From the NCBI RefSeq assembly GCF_002008365.1, contig NZ_MRDL01000059.1, forward strand, positions 466,324 to 530,323: 64,000 nt of DNA, read 5' to 3'. Made by a program: the position numbers and the translations under genes. The number at the start of each line of letters is the position of its first letter. The first letter of the stretch is position 1. The stretch is from Rhizobium leguminosarum bv. viciae USDA 2370. GTDB taxonomy: Bacteria; Pseudomonadota; Alphaproteobacteria; Rhizobiales; Rhizobiaceae. Below are positions 47,507 through 55,236 of the stretch, one piece after another. The notes below the pieces were generated by a model. The model saw only the letters and a program-made list of their open reading frames with translations, was not told the DNA's origin and made no database searches.

Positions 47507-48568
47507 TCAGATAAGCCTCAGTCCGCTCTCTCCGTCAAACAGATGGACGAGGGCGGCGTTCGGCGTCATCGCGATCACATGGTCCGAGGGCTCCTCGACG
47601 CGGTCGCGAAAGACGCCGATGATCTTCTGTTGCCCAAGCTTTGCAAAGACCTGCGTTTCCGATCCGGTCGATTCAACGACCGTCACATGTGCGCTGACCG
47701 AGCCGCCAAGCGTGAAGTGCTCGGGCCGAATGCCGTAAAAGGCTGGCCGCCCGTCCGAGCCCGCAGGCGCGCGGTGGAGCGGCAGCCGAATACCCTCATC
47801 CGTCTCGAAGAACGGCTCGGCGGCAGAGCGGATGTGGCCCTTGATCAGGTTCATCGACGGCGAACCGATGAAACCGGCGACGAAGGTGTTGGCAGGCGTA
47901 TCGTAAAGCGTCAGCGGCGAACCGATTTGCTCGACACGTCCGTCGCGCAGCACCACGATTCGGTCGGCCATGGTCATGGCCTCCACCTGATCATGCGTCA
48001 CGTAGATCATCGTCGTTGCCAGCCGGCGCTGCAACTCCTTGATCTCGGCGCGCATCTGCACGCGCAGCTTGGCATCAAGGTTAGAGAGTGGCTCGTCAAA
48101 CAGGAATACCTTGGGATCGCGCACGATCGCCCTTCCCATCGCCACGCGCTGACGCTGGCCTCCAGAAAGCTGGCGGGGATAGCGGGCAAGATACGGCACC
48201 AGATCAAGGATCTCGGCCGCCTTGCGCACCCGCCCCTCGATATCGGCCTTCGTCTCACCGCGCATCTTCAGCGCGAAGCCCATATTCTGCGCCACCGTCT
48301 TGTGCGGATAGAGCGCATAGCTCTGAAATACCATGGCGATATCGCGGTCCTTCGGCGGCAGGTCGTTGACCACCTTGCCGTCGATCCGGATGTCACCGAA
48401 GGTTATCGGTTCGAGGCCGGCGACCATGCGCAGCAGCGTCGATTTTCCGCAACCCGACGGCCCCACCAGAACGACGAACTCGCCGTCGGGGATTTCGACG
48501 GAAACGCCATGGATCACCGTCAGGCTTCCATAGGCCTTACCGACATTGACGATATTCATCGATGCCAA
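47507..48568 (-). CDS. CUT1-type ABC ATPase (MalK/UgpC-like)
   Basis: A 353-residue ATPase. TTG 48568 (then GCATCGATG) is chosen because GGAGGAGGA ends 6 bases upstream; ATG 48559 (350 residues) is the alternative and would sit 15 bases from that site. Walker A GPSGCGKST, Q-loop MVFQSYALYPHKTV, signature LSGGQRQRVAMGRAI, Walker B VFLFDEPLSNLD, His in YVTHDQVEAMT. The C-terminal TOBE domain (IGSPSMNLI; YGIRPEHF) is that of sugar-type ATPases. It is the first gene of the minus-strand operon, directly downstream of the operator at 48700. Confidence 0.92.
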   Translation of the reverse strand: MASMNIVNVGKAYGSLTVIHGVSVEIPDGEFVVLVGPSGCGKSTLLRMVAGLEPITFGDIRIDGKVVNDLPPKDRDIAMVFQSYALYPHKTVAQNMGFALKMRGETKADIEGRVRKAAEILDLVPYLARYPRQLSGGQRQRVAMGRAIVRDPKVFLFDEPLSNLDAKLRVQMRAEIKELQRRLATTMIYVTHDQVEAMTMADRIVVLRDGRVEQIGSPLTLYDTPANTFVAGFIGSPSMNLIKGHIRSAAEPFFETDEGIRLPLHRAPAGSDGRPAFYGIRPEHFTLGGSVSAHVTVVESTGSETQVFAKLGQQKIIGVFRDRVEEPSDHVIAMTPNAALVHLFDGESGLRLI

Positions 48569-48699
48569 ATATGATCCTCCTCCAACGGCGTCGCGCACTC
48601 CTCGCGACGTTTGATCGACCTTCCTGCAAAGCGGCGGCAGGTAGAGCGCTCAGCTGCACCCGCCGCCCCTATCCTGGGAGGACGTCATTCGCACCGATA

Positions 48700-48729
48700 A
48701 CTTCACACATGGAATTACCGTTGTAAAGT
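48700..48729. promoter_or_regulatory. inverted repeat ACTTCACA-N14-TGTAAAGT, copy 2
   Basis: ACTTCACA (48700-48707) and TGTAAAGT (48722-48729): both arms are identical to copy 1 at 41997-42026 and the spacer is again exactly 14 bases, though its sequence differs. It lies upstream of the MalK-like gene that opens the minus-strand importer operon. Confidence 0.65.
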
Positions 48730-48865
48730 AATCCATTGCAGAATTCTCAGATATTTCTCGTTTTCGTTCTCGCGACGACTTGACTAACCATAAGCATCAT
48801 CGGATATGTGCGGTGCTTTTGTCCAAAAATATAAACGAAGCATTTGAGGCTGAACCCATTTCCAA

Positions 48866-48895
48866 ACATTACGGAATTTGCATAATCTGTAAAGA
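48866..48895. promoter_or_regulatory. degenerate copy 3 of the ACTTCACA-N14-TGTAAAGT repeat
   Basis: Right arm TGTAAAGA (7 of 8 bases) at 48888-48895; left arm ACATTACG (5 of 8) at 48866-48873, with the same 14-base spacing. It ends 27 bases before the FucU-like start and would cover its promoter. Weaker than copies 1 and 2. Confidence 0.4.
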
Positions 48896-48922
48896 TTAGA
48901 CCTTTGGACAGGGAGGCACAAC

Positions 48923-49363
48923 ATGCTGAGGGGAATCGATCCAGTCTTAAACGCCGAGCTGATGCATGCTTTGATGCTGATGGGGCACGGGGACCAACTG
49001 GTCTTGTGCGACGTCAACCACCCTGCCCAGACCATAGCCCGGCATACAACCTACGGCCATCTCATCGACGTTTCCGGCTGCGGCTTGGAGCGTGTCGCTG
49101 AAGCTATTCTGACGCTCTTCCCACTGGACACGTTCATCGATGCGCCGGTGAAAAGGATGCAAGTTGTTGGCGACGCCAGCGGGCAAATGCCGATTTTCGC
49201 GACGATACAAAAAGTCATCGATCGCGCTGAAGATCGCCCTGTTCGGATGGAGGCATTGGAGCGTTTCGCATTTTACGAAGCAGCGAAAAAATCCTTCGCG
49301 ATCGTCAGAACCTCCGACCCAGGGCCCTATGGGTGCTTCATTTTCAGCAAAGGTGTCATCTAA
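48923..49363 (+). CDS. RbsD/FucU-family sugar mutarotase (second)
   Basis: A 146-residue FucU-like protein starting at ATG 48923 behind GGGAGGC. It has LNAELMHALMLMGHGDQLVL, LCDVNHPAQTIA, LERFAFYEAAKKSFAIV and YGCFIFSKGVI, close to the paralogue at 43136. It is divergent from the importer operon and has an operator-like repeat in front. Having two paralogues in one regulon suggests two anomer or sugar specificities. Confidence 0.92.
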   Translation: MLRGIDPVLNAELMHALMLMGHGDQLVLCDVNHPAQTIARHTTYGHLIDVSGCGLERVAEAILTLFPLDTFIDAPVKRMQVVGDASGQMPIFATIQKVIDRAEDRPVRMEALERFAFYEAAKKSFAIVRTSDPGPYGCFIFSKGVI

Positions 49364-49666
49364 TCTTTGACTGCGAAATTGGTCCGAGACGCTTGCGTTT
49401 TCGGCGACCGGTACGGCTTCGGCTGCCTGCCTGCGTCGTCGCAGACCAGGACTGAATGAATTAGAGCCGTGAAGCGCTTCGTGGAGACGACGCCAGAGCG
49501 ACCGGCCGTTGAGCGAGCGGCCGTTGAGCGAGCGGTCGCTTTGACGGCCTCACATGTGTTCAGGACTGATTTGGACGCAGAAACGCCGAAAGCTTTCACC
49601 GCAAAACGGCCCGCCCTGGTCTACCGCCGATCGTGAAGGCTCGGTCAAACAGCGCGGACCGTCTTG
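49364..49666. other. 303-base gap with a 15-bp tandem repeat
   Basis: Nothing coding is convincing here. Three tandem 15-bp units occur at 49496-49510, 49511-49525 and 49526-49540, with consensus GAGCGAGCGGCCGTT and differing by one to three bases. The region separates the FucU-like gene (plus) from the end of the membrane protein (minus). No terminator with a T-run was found. Confidence 0.5.
49496..49540. repeat. three tandem copies of a 15-bp unit
   Basis: GAGCGACCGGCCGTT, GAGCGAGCGGCCGTT and GAGCGAGCGGTCGCT follow each other directly. Each unit contains a GGCCG-type core. Function unknown; slippage-prone. Confidence 0.6.
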
Positions 49667-50782
49667 CTATTTCCAGCTCGTGTAATCGTCGGCGACGCAA
49701 CCAAGAGGCGCGCGATCCTGACCAAACCGCTTCTTGAGCTGCCCGCATCCCCACTCGTTTAACGGCGCCGGCATAAGATTGTTGATGTCCATGCCAGGCG
49801 ATTGGAATGGTGTCGTGGAGGTCGTGACGTACCAAAGCCAGAAGCCGACCACACCGACGAGGATCAGAAGCAACATACCGAAGAAAACCTGCAATCGCCT
49901 CCAGATCGATACCCCCGCCTGCTTGGGGTCTTCGATCAAAACCGGCACACTCCGATCGCTTTCTTGCTGATGCGCGAAAGGTGCAAGAGCCGCGTTGCGC
50001 TCATCATCGGTAAGCTTCACGCGCTGCAGACGATCGTCCAGAAGCACTGGCAGGGCAGTATTGCCGTGCCTGACAGCCAGTCCGATCGCTTTGCCATTGG
50101 CTTCCCCGACGATCAGAGGCTCTTCTCCATTCTTCATGCGCGTGTAAGCCGATCGCCCCGTTTTGTCGTTGGCAATCTTGTCATTGTAGGTGATGGAAAG
50201 GACGCCGCGTCTGCGGTCGAATGCGGTGACCTCGACCGGAACGGGGGTCAGCATGGCAGGCCGAAGCAATTGGCCCTTGACCCACCAGATGCGGATAGCG
50301 AGAAAAATCATCCCCAGGCCCATGCCGCCAAACAGTAGCGCGAACACGGTGAGCGTGATGATCCGGTTCCAGAGCATGTCCAGACCCAAGCTCATCGTCG
50401 CAAGTTCCGGATGATCGGCTGATATCACAAGACCGGTTTCGTAGTCGCCAGTATGGAAATCGACGAACATGACCTCGACTTCGGTGTCGTAGTCTCGTCC
50501 GCCGTAGCTGTAGACAAGGCGTGCCTCGCAATCGGTAAAGACTGCCTTGCGTGTCGTGCATCGCCCGTTTTGCACGTCGCCATTTTCCAGCGTCAAAGGG
50601 TTCTGGCTGATCTGGAAATCGCGGATTACGCCTGGTGCTTCCGAGACGAATAGAAAGACAGCCAGTGCCAGGATGATGGGCGTTGACCAGAAGTAAGCAT
50701 TCGGGGTGGAGATGACGTTGCGCGCCAACGAGAGCGGGCGACTAGGAAGAACAAGCGAAGACAATGGCGTAGGTCCCCTCAT
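49667..50782 (-). CDS. DUF3592-like membrane protein, function unknown
   Basis: A 371-residue protein with membrane segments at about residues 29-47 (WSTPIILALAVFLFV), 135-160 (IITLTVFALLFGGMGLGMIFLAI) and 310-330 (VFFGMLLLILVGVVGFWLWYV). Between the first two is an extracytoplasmic domain with two cysteines (NGRCTTRKAVFTDCEAR) and VYSYGGRDY, resembling DUF3592-type proteins. A cytoplasmic region follows (DRRRGVLSITYND). The C-terminus is exported-side with WGCGQLKKRFG and LGCVADDY. It is a single gene with no obvious partner. Confidence 0.6.
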   Translation of the reverse strand: MRGPTPLSSLVLPSRPLSLARNVISTPNAYFWSTPIILALAVFLFVSEAPGVIRDFQISQNPLTLENGDVQNGRCTTRKAVFTDCEARLVYSYGGRDYDTEVEVMFVDFHTGDYETGLVISADHPELATMSLGLDMLWNRIITLTVFALLFGGMGLGMIFLAIRIWWVKGQLLRPAMLTPVPVEVTAFDRRRGVLSITYNDKIANDKTGRSAYTRMKNGEEPLIVGEANGKAIGLAVRHGNTALPVLLDDRLQRVKLTDDERNAALAPFAHQQESDRSVPVLIEDPKQAGVSIWRRLQVFFGMLLLILVGVVGFWLWYVTTSTTPFQSPGMDINNLMPAPLNEWGCGQLKKRFGQDRAPLGCVADDYTSWK

Positions 50783-50991
50783 GTGGCAGCGCAGTGCGCT
50801 GGGAAAGCTTCAGACAGTGACCGATAACGAACGAGCGGAGTTGACGTCATTCCGGCTGCTTGCACAATCCCATTGTGCGAAACTCATCTACAGCCTGAGA
50901 CAGGCGATCGGCAATCCCTTTCAGCACGCGTGGGTAGCATTGGCATGGTGATCTCTTCGGCAAGGGCCGGTGGTCTTGTTCCGCGTCGAGC

Positions 50992-51025
50992 AAAACCGCT
51001 GCGCACTTTTACCGGAATTGCCCTA
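50992..51025. repeat. partial copy of the 30.1-kb palindromic repeat
   Basis: AAAACCGCTGCGCACTTTT then CCGGAATTGCCCTA matches the right half of the element at 30095-30142; the left arm (GCAATTCC) is missing. Its last three bases (CTA) are the stop codon (TAG on the minus strand) of the ABC ATPase gene ending at 51023, so the repeat abuts the gene end. Confidence 0.55.
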
Positions 51026-51964
51026 CAGCCGATTGGCGCGCAACAAAGTGTCCCGCGACAGATATCCCGCAAGCGTGCCATCGGCGGCTCGGACATGCAG
51101 GCCCGGCATCTCACCGGAGAGGATGAGCGCCAAGGCGTCGTGAACCGTGGCGTCAGCGGCGATCTCGGCATCGCCGTTGGACGGTTCCGGCGTGGTCATG
51201 ATCGTCGATACGGCAATCAAGCTCAGCCTTTTTATGGCTCGGTCAGGGCCGAGGAAACTCTCGACGAATTCATTGACGGGACGCGCAAGGATCTCCTGCG
51301 GGCTATCATATTGAAGGAGGCGGCCATCCCGCATGATCGCGATACGATCGCCCATCTTGATTGCCTCATCGAGGTCATGCGTGACGATGACGACGGTCTT
51401 CTTCACCTTCCTGAGAATATCGCGGAATTCGTCCTGAAGCCGGACGCGGGTGATCGGATCAATCGCGCCGAACGGTTCGTCCATCAGCATGATCGCCGGA
51501 TCGGCGGCGAGAGCGCGGGCGAAACCGACGCGCTGACGCTGCCCGCCCGACAATTCGTGCGGAAGACGCTGCCGCATGATGGCCGGATCAAGACCGACGA
51601 GATCCAGGAGTTCGTCGACCCGGCGATCGCTGCGCGCCTTTTCCCAGCCGAGAAGCCGCGGGACGGTCGCAACATTGCGTGCGATCGACATATGCGGAAA
51701 CAGACCAACCTGCTGGATGACATAACCGATGCTGCGGCGCAGCTCCTTCTGATCGACCCGGGCGATATCCCTGCCGTCGACCAGCACACGTCCCGTCGTG
51801 GGGGTCTCCAACTGATTGATCATGCGCATGGTCGTGGTCTTGCCGCAGCCCGAAGGACCGATCAGGGCAACCGTCGTACCGGTCTCGATCAGGAGATCGA
51901 GATTGTCGACCGCATGCTGGCCGCTTCCGTCGTAATTCTTCGTAACATGATCGAGATGAATCAT
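51023..51964 (-). CDS. quaternary-amine (OpuC/ProV-type) ABC ATPase
   Basis: A 313-residue ATPase from ATG 51964 (weak site). Walker A GPSGCGKTT, Q-loop YVIQQVGLFPHMSI, signature LSGGQRQRVGFARAL, Walker B IMLMDEPFGAID, His in VTHDLDEAIKMGD. The first 240 residues are of the betaine/carnitine/choline subfamily (QAT). A C-terminal CBS-like tail (ADATVHDALALILSGEMPG; LAGYLSRDTLL) may sense ionic strength or ligand, as in OpuA-type ATPases. It is the last gene of the 11-gene operon, followed by the repeat at 50992. Confidence 0.93.
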   Translation of the reverse strand: MIHLDHVTKNYDGSGQHAVDNLDLLIETGTTVALIGPSGCGKTTTMRMINQLETPTTGRVLVDGRDIARVDQKELRRSIGYVIQQVGLFPHMSIARNVATVPRLLGWEKARSDRRVDELLDLVGLDPAIMRQRLPHELSGGQRQRVGFARALAADPAIMLMDEPFGAIDPITRVRLQDEFRDILRKVKKTVVIVTHDLDEAIKMGDRIAIMRDGRLLQYDSPQEILARPVNEFVESFLGPDRAIKRLSLIAVSTIMTTPEPSNGDAEIAADATVHDALALILSGEMPGLHVRAADGTLAGYLSRDTLLRANRL

Positions 51965-51986
51965 CCTGATATCCGCTTTCGGCCGC

Positions 51987-52622
51987 TTAGCGCCGTTGAG
52001 TGAAGACGCGCTCCAGGGCGCCGAACGCCAATTCCGCAAAGATTGCGAGCAGGGCTATCGGGACCGCTCCGACGAGAAGGCGCGGCATGTTCATGATCGC
52101 AATGCCGGCATTGATGAAATCGCCAAGTCCGCCGCCGCCGATAAAGGAGGCGAGTGCCGCCCCGCCGATCACCTGGACGGCACTCGTCCTGACGCCTGAC
52201 AGAATCGCGGGAACGGCCAGAGGAAGTTCGATCTCCCACAGCATCTGCCCGGCGCTCATCCCCATTCCATCGGCCGCATCGATCACCGAGGCGTCGATCT
52301 CGCGAATGCCGATGATCGTGTTCAACAGCAGCGGCGGCACGGCAAGGACGATGAGGGCGATCACCGACGGCAACAATCCGATGCCGAGGAAAGGCATCGT
52401 CGCCGACAGGATCGCAAGGCTCGGTATGGAGCGCAAGGCGCCGGCGATATTGACCACTGCAAAGGCGGCGCGGGGTGCCCGTGCGACGGCAAATCCGAGC
52501 GGCACGGCAATGACAAAAGCGATGCCGAGCGACAGGACGCACATCAGAAGATGGCGATTGAAAGCGTTGAAGAAGGTGCCGGAGTTGTCGAAGATCCAGC
52601 TGAATGCATCGATCACGATCAT
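51987..52622 (-). CDS. quaternary-amine-type ABC permease (OpuCB/D-like), first
   Basis: A 211-residue permease with about five membrane segments (LLMCVLSLGIAFVIAVPLGF; IALIVLAVPPLLLNTIIG). The conserved loop ASVIDAADGMGMSAGQMLWEIELPLAVPAILSGVR, read as ADGMGMSAGQMLW and PLAVPAILSG, is characteristic of the OpuC/ProW-short subfamily. Its start overlaps the other permease's stop (ATGA). It probably forms a heterodimer with that protein. Confidence 0.94.
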   Translation of the reverse strand: MIVIDAFSWIFDNSGTFFNAFNRHLLMCVLSLGIAFVIAVPLGFAVARAPRAAFAVVNIAGALRSIPSLAILSATMPFLGIGLLPSVIALIVLAVPPLLLNTIIGIREIDASVIDAADGMGMSAGQMLWEIELPLAVPAILSGVRTSAVQVIGGAALASFIGGGGLGDFINAGIAIMNMPRLLVGAVPIALLAIFAELAFGALERVFTQRR

Positions 52623-53251
52623 GCCGCTTTACCTCCACTGCGGCGGCGCAGCAGCTTTTCGAACGACGCAAAACAGTAGTCGGCAAAGAGCGCCAGAAAT
52701 GACGTCAGCAGCCCGCCTGCGATGATCTTTTCAGGAAACCGCTGGTCGATGCCTTCGAAAATGATGACGCCGAGCCCGCCGGCATTGATATAGGCGGCAA
52801 CGGTCGCGATGCCGATCACTGTTACCACGGCAATGCGGATGCCGCCGACAATATAGGGCATCGCCAGCGGCAGCTCGACTTCCCAGATCCGCCGCGCCGT
52901 GCCGTAGCCCATGCCGTCGGCAGCTTCGAGTATGTCACGCGGAATAGCCTGAAATCCCATGCCGATATTGCGGATCAGGATCATCAGCGAATAGGCGGCA
53001 AGACCTGTTATAGCGGGCGCCGCCCCGATACCCATGATGGGAATGAGAAGCGCAAACAGCGCCAGGCTGGGCACGGCGAACAGGATACCGGTGAAGATGA
53101 CGATGGCCGCAAAACTTCGCGGTCGCCTTGCCGCCCATATCCCGACGATCAGCGAGATCACCAGGGCAATGCCGACCGATGAAAAAACGAGATACAGGTG
53201 CTCCAACAGCGCTTCGAATAGCCGGTCGAGATGTTTAGGGACCCATTTCAT
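52619..53251 (-). CDS. quaternary-amine-type ABC permease (OpuCB/D-like), second
   Basis: A 210-residue permease; ATG 53251 follows GGAGG by 8 bases, and the longer frame to 53422 is rejected. Same fold as the previous: LYLVFSSVGIALVISLIVG, ADGMGYGTARRIWEVELPLAMPYIVGGIR (read around ADGMGYG), GIATVAAYINAGGLGVIIF. It is the first of the two permeases in the operon and matches the OpuCB/OpuCD arrangement of betaine importers. Confidence 0.94.
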   Translation of the reverse strand: MKWVPKHLDRLFEALLEHLYLVFSSVGIALVISLIVGIWAARRPRSFAAIVIFTGILFAVPSLALFALLIPIMGIGAAPAITGLAAYSLMILIRNIGMGFQAIPRDILEAADGMGYGTARRIWEVELPLAMPYIVGGIRIAVVTVIGIATVAAYINAGGLGVIIFEGIDQRFPEKIIAGGLLTSFLALFADYCFASFEKLLRRRSGGKAA

Positions 53252-53288
53252 CGCCGAGACCTCCGCGTCCGGGCGCTCATTCGCCTGT

Positions 53289-54107
53289 CTACCATGGGAT
53301 CCCCAATCTGCGATCGGCGTCGTCGGCTCTCTGCGGCAGAATATCGTAGGCGGACGGAGTGACCGCCGAAAATCGCCTGAGGCCGAGCCGTTCCAAAACC
53401 GCCGCTCCCTCAGGCGTTTCATGCAATGCCACGAGGCTTTGCTTTAACGCTGTGGTGATGTCCACAGGCAATGTCTGCGCGGCAACCAATAGCGGCGCGG
53501 GAAGCGGCTCGGTCGTCGCCAGAATACGAAGACCATCGATCGCGTCGGGTTCGTGCATCGACAACAATTGGAAGGCGTAAGCGTCGATCGCGCCCGCATC
53601 GATCCTGCCATCCTTGAGGGCGGCGACGATGCCTGAAGGGTTGAGCAGCGGTCCGACCGTCATGCTCTGCTTCATTTTCCCGGCAAACTGGCCGGCAAGG
53701 AAGGAGCGCGCCGCGTGGTAGCCCGATTGAGAATCGCGCACGGTCCAGCCCCAGCGTGCCGCAGCGAGATCGGCCACCGCGTTGACTGGCCCGGTGGAGG
53801 CGATGAGAATGTGGCTGGCATAGAGCGGCTGGTCCAAAGACCATGCCTCGCTCGAGACGGGTGCGGCAAGCATCGTCGGTCGCGCAGCCTCGCGCATGCG
53901 CGAAAACGGATAGCCGCACATGAAGACCGCGCCCATGTCCGGCCTCGCCCATAATTCCGACAGGGGGGCTGGTGCTGCATGAGCGATGATCTCGAGTTCT
54001 ATGCTGGACTGCGAGCTGACCAGCGCAAACAGCGCGTCCCACAGGCCGCGAATGCGCGGGCTGAGATTATACATTCTCGAACAGGCGATCGGCTTGGACA
54101 TCACCAT
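53289..54107 (-). CDS. PhnD/SsuA-like binding-fold protein without signal peptide
   Basis: A 272-residue protein. ATG 54107 is chosen (ATG 54101 also possible); it lies 5 bases past the stop of the cyclodeaminase-like gene, so translation is coupled. The fold is a type-2 periplasmic-binding domain of the phosphonate/sulphonate kind: FMCGYPFSRM, STGPVNAVADLAAARWGWT, SGIVAALKDGRIDAGAIDAYAFQ. The N-terminus has no hydrophobic core, so it is probably cytoplasmic and not the importer's receptor. It might bind a pathway intermediate or act as an enzyme or sensor. A true OpuC-type receptor is encoded separately at 55237. Confidence 0.7.
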   Translation of the reverse strand: MVMSKPIACSRMYNLSPRIRGLWDALFALVSSQSSIELEIIAHAAPAPLSELWARPDMGAVFMCGYPFSRMREAARPTMLAAPVSSEAWSLDQPLYASHILIASTGPVNAVADLAAARWGWTVRDSQSGYHAARSFLAGQFAGKMKQSMTVGPLLNPSGIVAALKDGRIDAGAIDAYAFQLLSMHEPDAIDGLRILATTEPLPAPLLVAAQTLPVDITTALKQSLVALHETPEGAAVLERLGLRRFSAVTPSAYDILPQRADDADRRLGIPW

Positions 54108-54112
54108 GGCGA

Positions 54113-55117
54113 CTATGCGAACCGAAGCCGCTGGCCGATGTTCATCTCTTTTGCCTTGTCGACCATGGCGGCGCCGAGCGCCACGTCGGTCGTGCTGAGG
54201 CCGCGATGCCAAAACAGGATCGTCTCCTCATCACTTTCGCGGCCGGGCTTCATGCCGCAGACGATCTGGCCGATTTCGGCATGCAAGTTCTCGGCCGTCA
54301 CCTTGCCCTCGTCGACGTGACGGCGAAGCGCCCCGAAAGGTTTGCCGGGGCCGCATTGTCCCCAATCGTCGACGACGACCTTGTCCATGATATCGGTGAG
54401 ATCGAATTCAAGCGCGCTCATCGTGCCATAGGGCACGACGAAGGCCCCCTTCTTCACCCATTCGGTCTTGAACAGCGGCGCTGGTTCCGGCAGGCGGCTG
54501 GCCTCGACCATGATGTCGGCGCCCTTGAGGCAATCCTGCCAATTGTCGGTGACAACGATCTTCTTGCCGAGATCCGCCTCAAGACGCTTTGCGAAGGCAT
54601 CGCGACTTTCCGGCCGGCGCGAATGCACGCGGATTTCCTCGAAGTCGAAGAGATGGTCGAGAAGCCGGACATTCCAGTAAGAGGTTCCGCGCGCACCGAT
54701 ATGACCGAGAATCTTGCTGTCCTTGCGGGCGAGATATTTTGCGCCAAGAGCGGTGACGGCCCCGGTGCGCATGTCGGTGATAGCAGTTGCGTCGATGATG
54801 GCCTTCGGCACGCCGGTGTTCGGGTCGAACAGGTTGAGGACCGCAAGCTCCGAGGGCAGATCGACCTTATAGTTGTCGACGAAGTCACCGACAACTTTGA
54901 CGCCGGCATAGTTCAGCGCTTTGACATAGCCGCGAAGCACGTTGAAATGGCCTTTGTCGGAGCTCTCTGGCACAAGATGGACGCGCGGCTCGATGACGGT
55001 TTCGCCCCTGCCCTGCGCATCCAGCGCCTTCGACACTGCATCGAGAACCTCGTCATTCGTCAACGCCAGCGCCTTGGCATCAAGGGCATTGAGATAATCG
55101 ATCCAGATTTCCTGCAT
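54113..55117 (-). CDS. ornithine-cyclodeaminase/mu-crystallin-family oxidoreductase
   Basis: A 334-residue protein starting at ATG 55117 behind GGAGAAGCGGGAA. Family marks: GYVKALNYAGVKVVGDF, LNLFDPNTGVPKAIIDATAITDMRTGAVTA, split as TAITDMRTGA (Arg that holds the carboxylate), and LGHIGARGTSYWN in place of the usual GxGxxA nucleotide loop. Relatives are ornithine cyclodeaminase, alanine dehydrogenase (archaeal), ketimine reductases and EutC-like proteins. In this operon, its job may be on an amino-acid or imine by-product; unproven. Confidence 0.85.
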   Translation of the reverse strand: MQEIWIDYLNALDAKALALTNDEVLDAVSKALDAQGRGETVIEPRVHLVPESSDKGHFNVLRGYVKALNYAGVKVVGDFVDNYKVDLPSELAVLNLFDPNTGVPKAIIDATAITDMRTGAVTALGAKYLARKDSKILGHIGARGTSYWNVRLLDHLFDFEEIRVHSRRPESRDAFAKRLEADLGKKIVVTDNWQDCLKGADIMVEASRLPEPAPLFKTEWVKKGAFVVPYGTMSALEFDLTDIMDKVVVDDWGQCGPGKPFGALRRHVDEGKVTAENLHAEIGQIVCGMKPGRESDEETILFWHRGLSTTDVALGAAMVDKAKEMNIGQRLRFA

Positions 55118-55200
55118 TTCCCGCTTCTCCACATTCCTGTCCGGCTGCTGAGCGGACGGACTTTCGAACAGACACCGTGAAAGGATCGCCACGCCAGGTC

Positions 55201-55224
55201 GCGGCCGGATCGATATCCGGCCGC
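55201..55224 (-). terminator. GC-rich hairpin downstream of the OpuC-type binding protein
   Basis: GCGGCCGGAT and ATCCGGCCGC form perfect 10-bp arms around CGAT. It lies 12 bases past the binding-protein stop and before the cyclodeaminase-like gene. No T-run. Confidence 0.7.
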
Positions 55225-55236
55225 GGGGCATGACAA

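Larger units (their letters stand above)
48569..48922. other. 354-base divergent promoter region with two operator-like repeats
   Basis: It lies between the MalK-like gene (minus) and the FucU-like gene (plus), and is AT-rich in 48710-48900. It contains inverted-repeat copies 2 and 3 (listed separately), one close to each start. No ORF of note. Joint regulation of both units from this region is likely. Confidence 0.6.
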
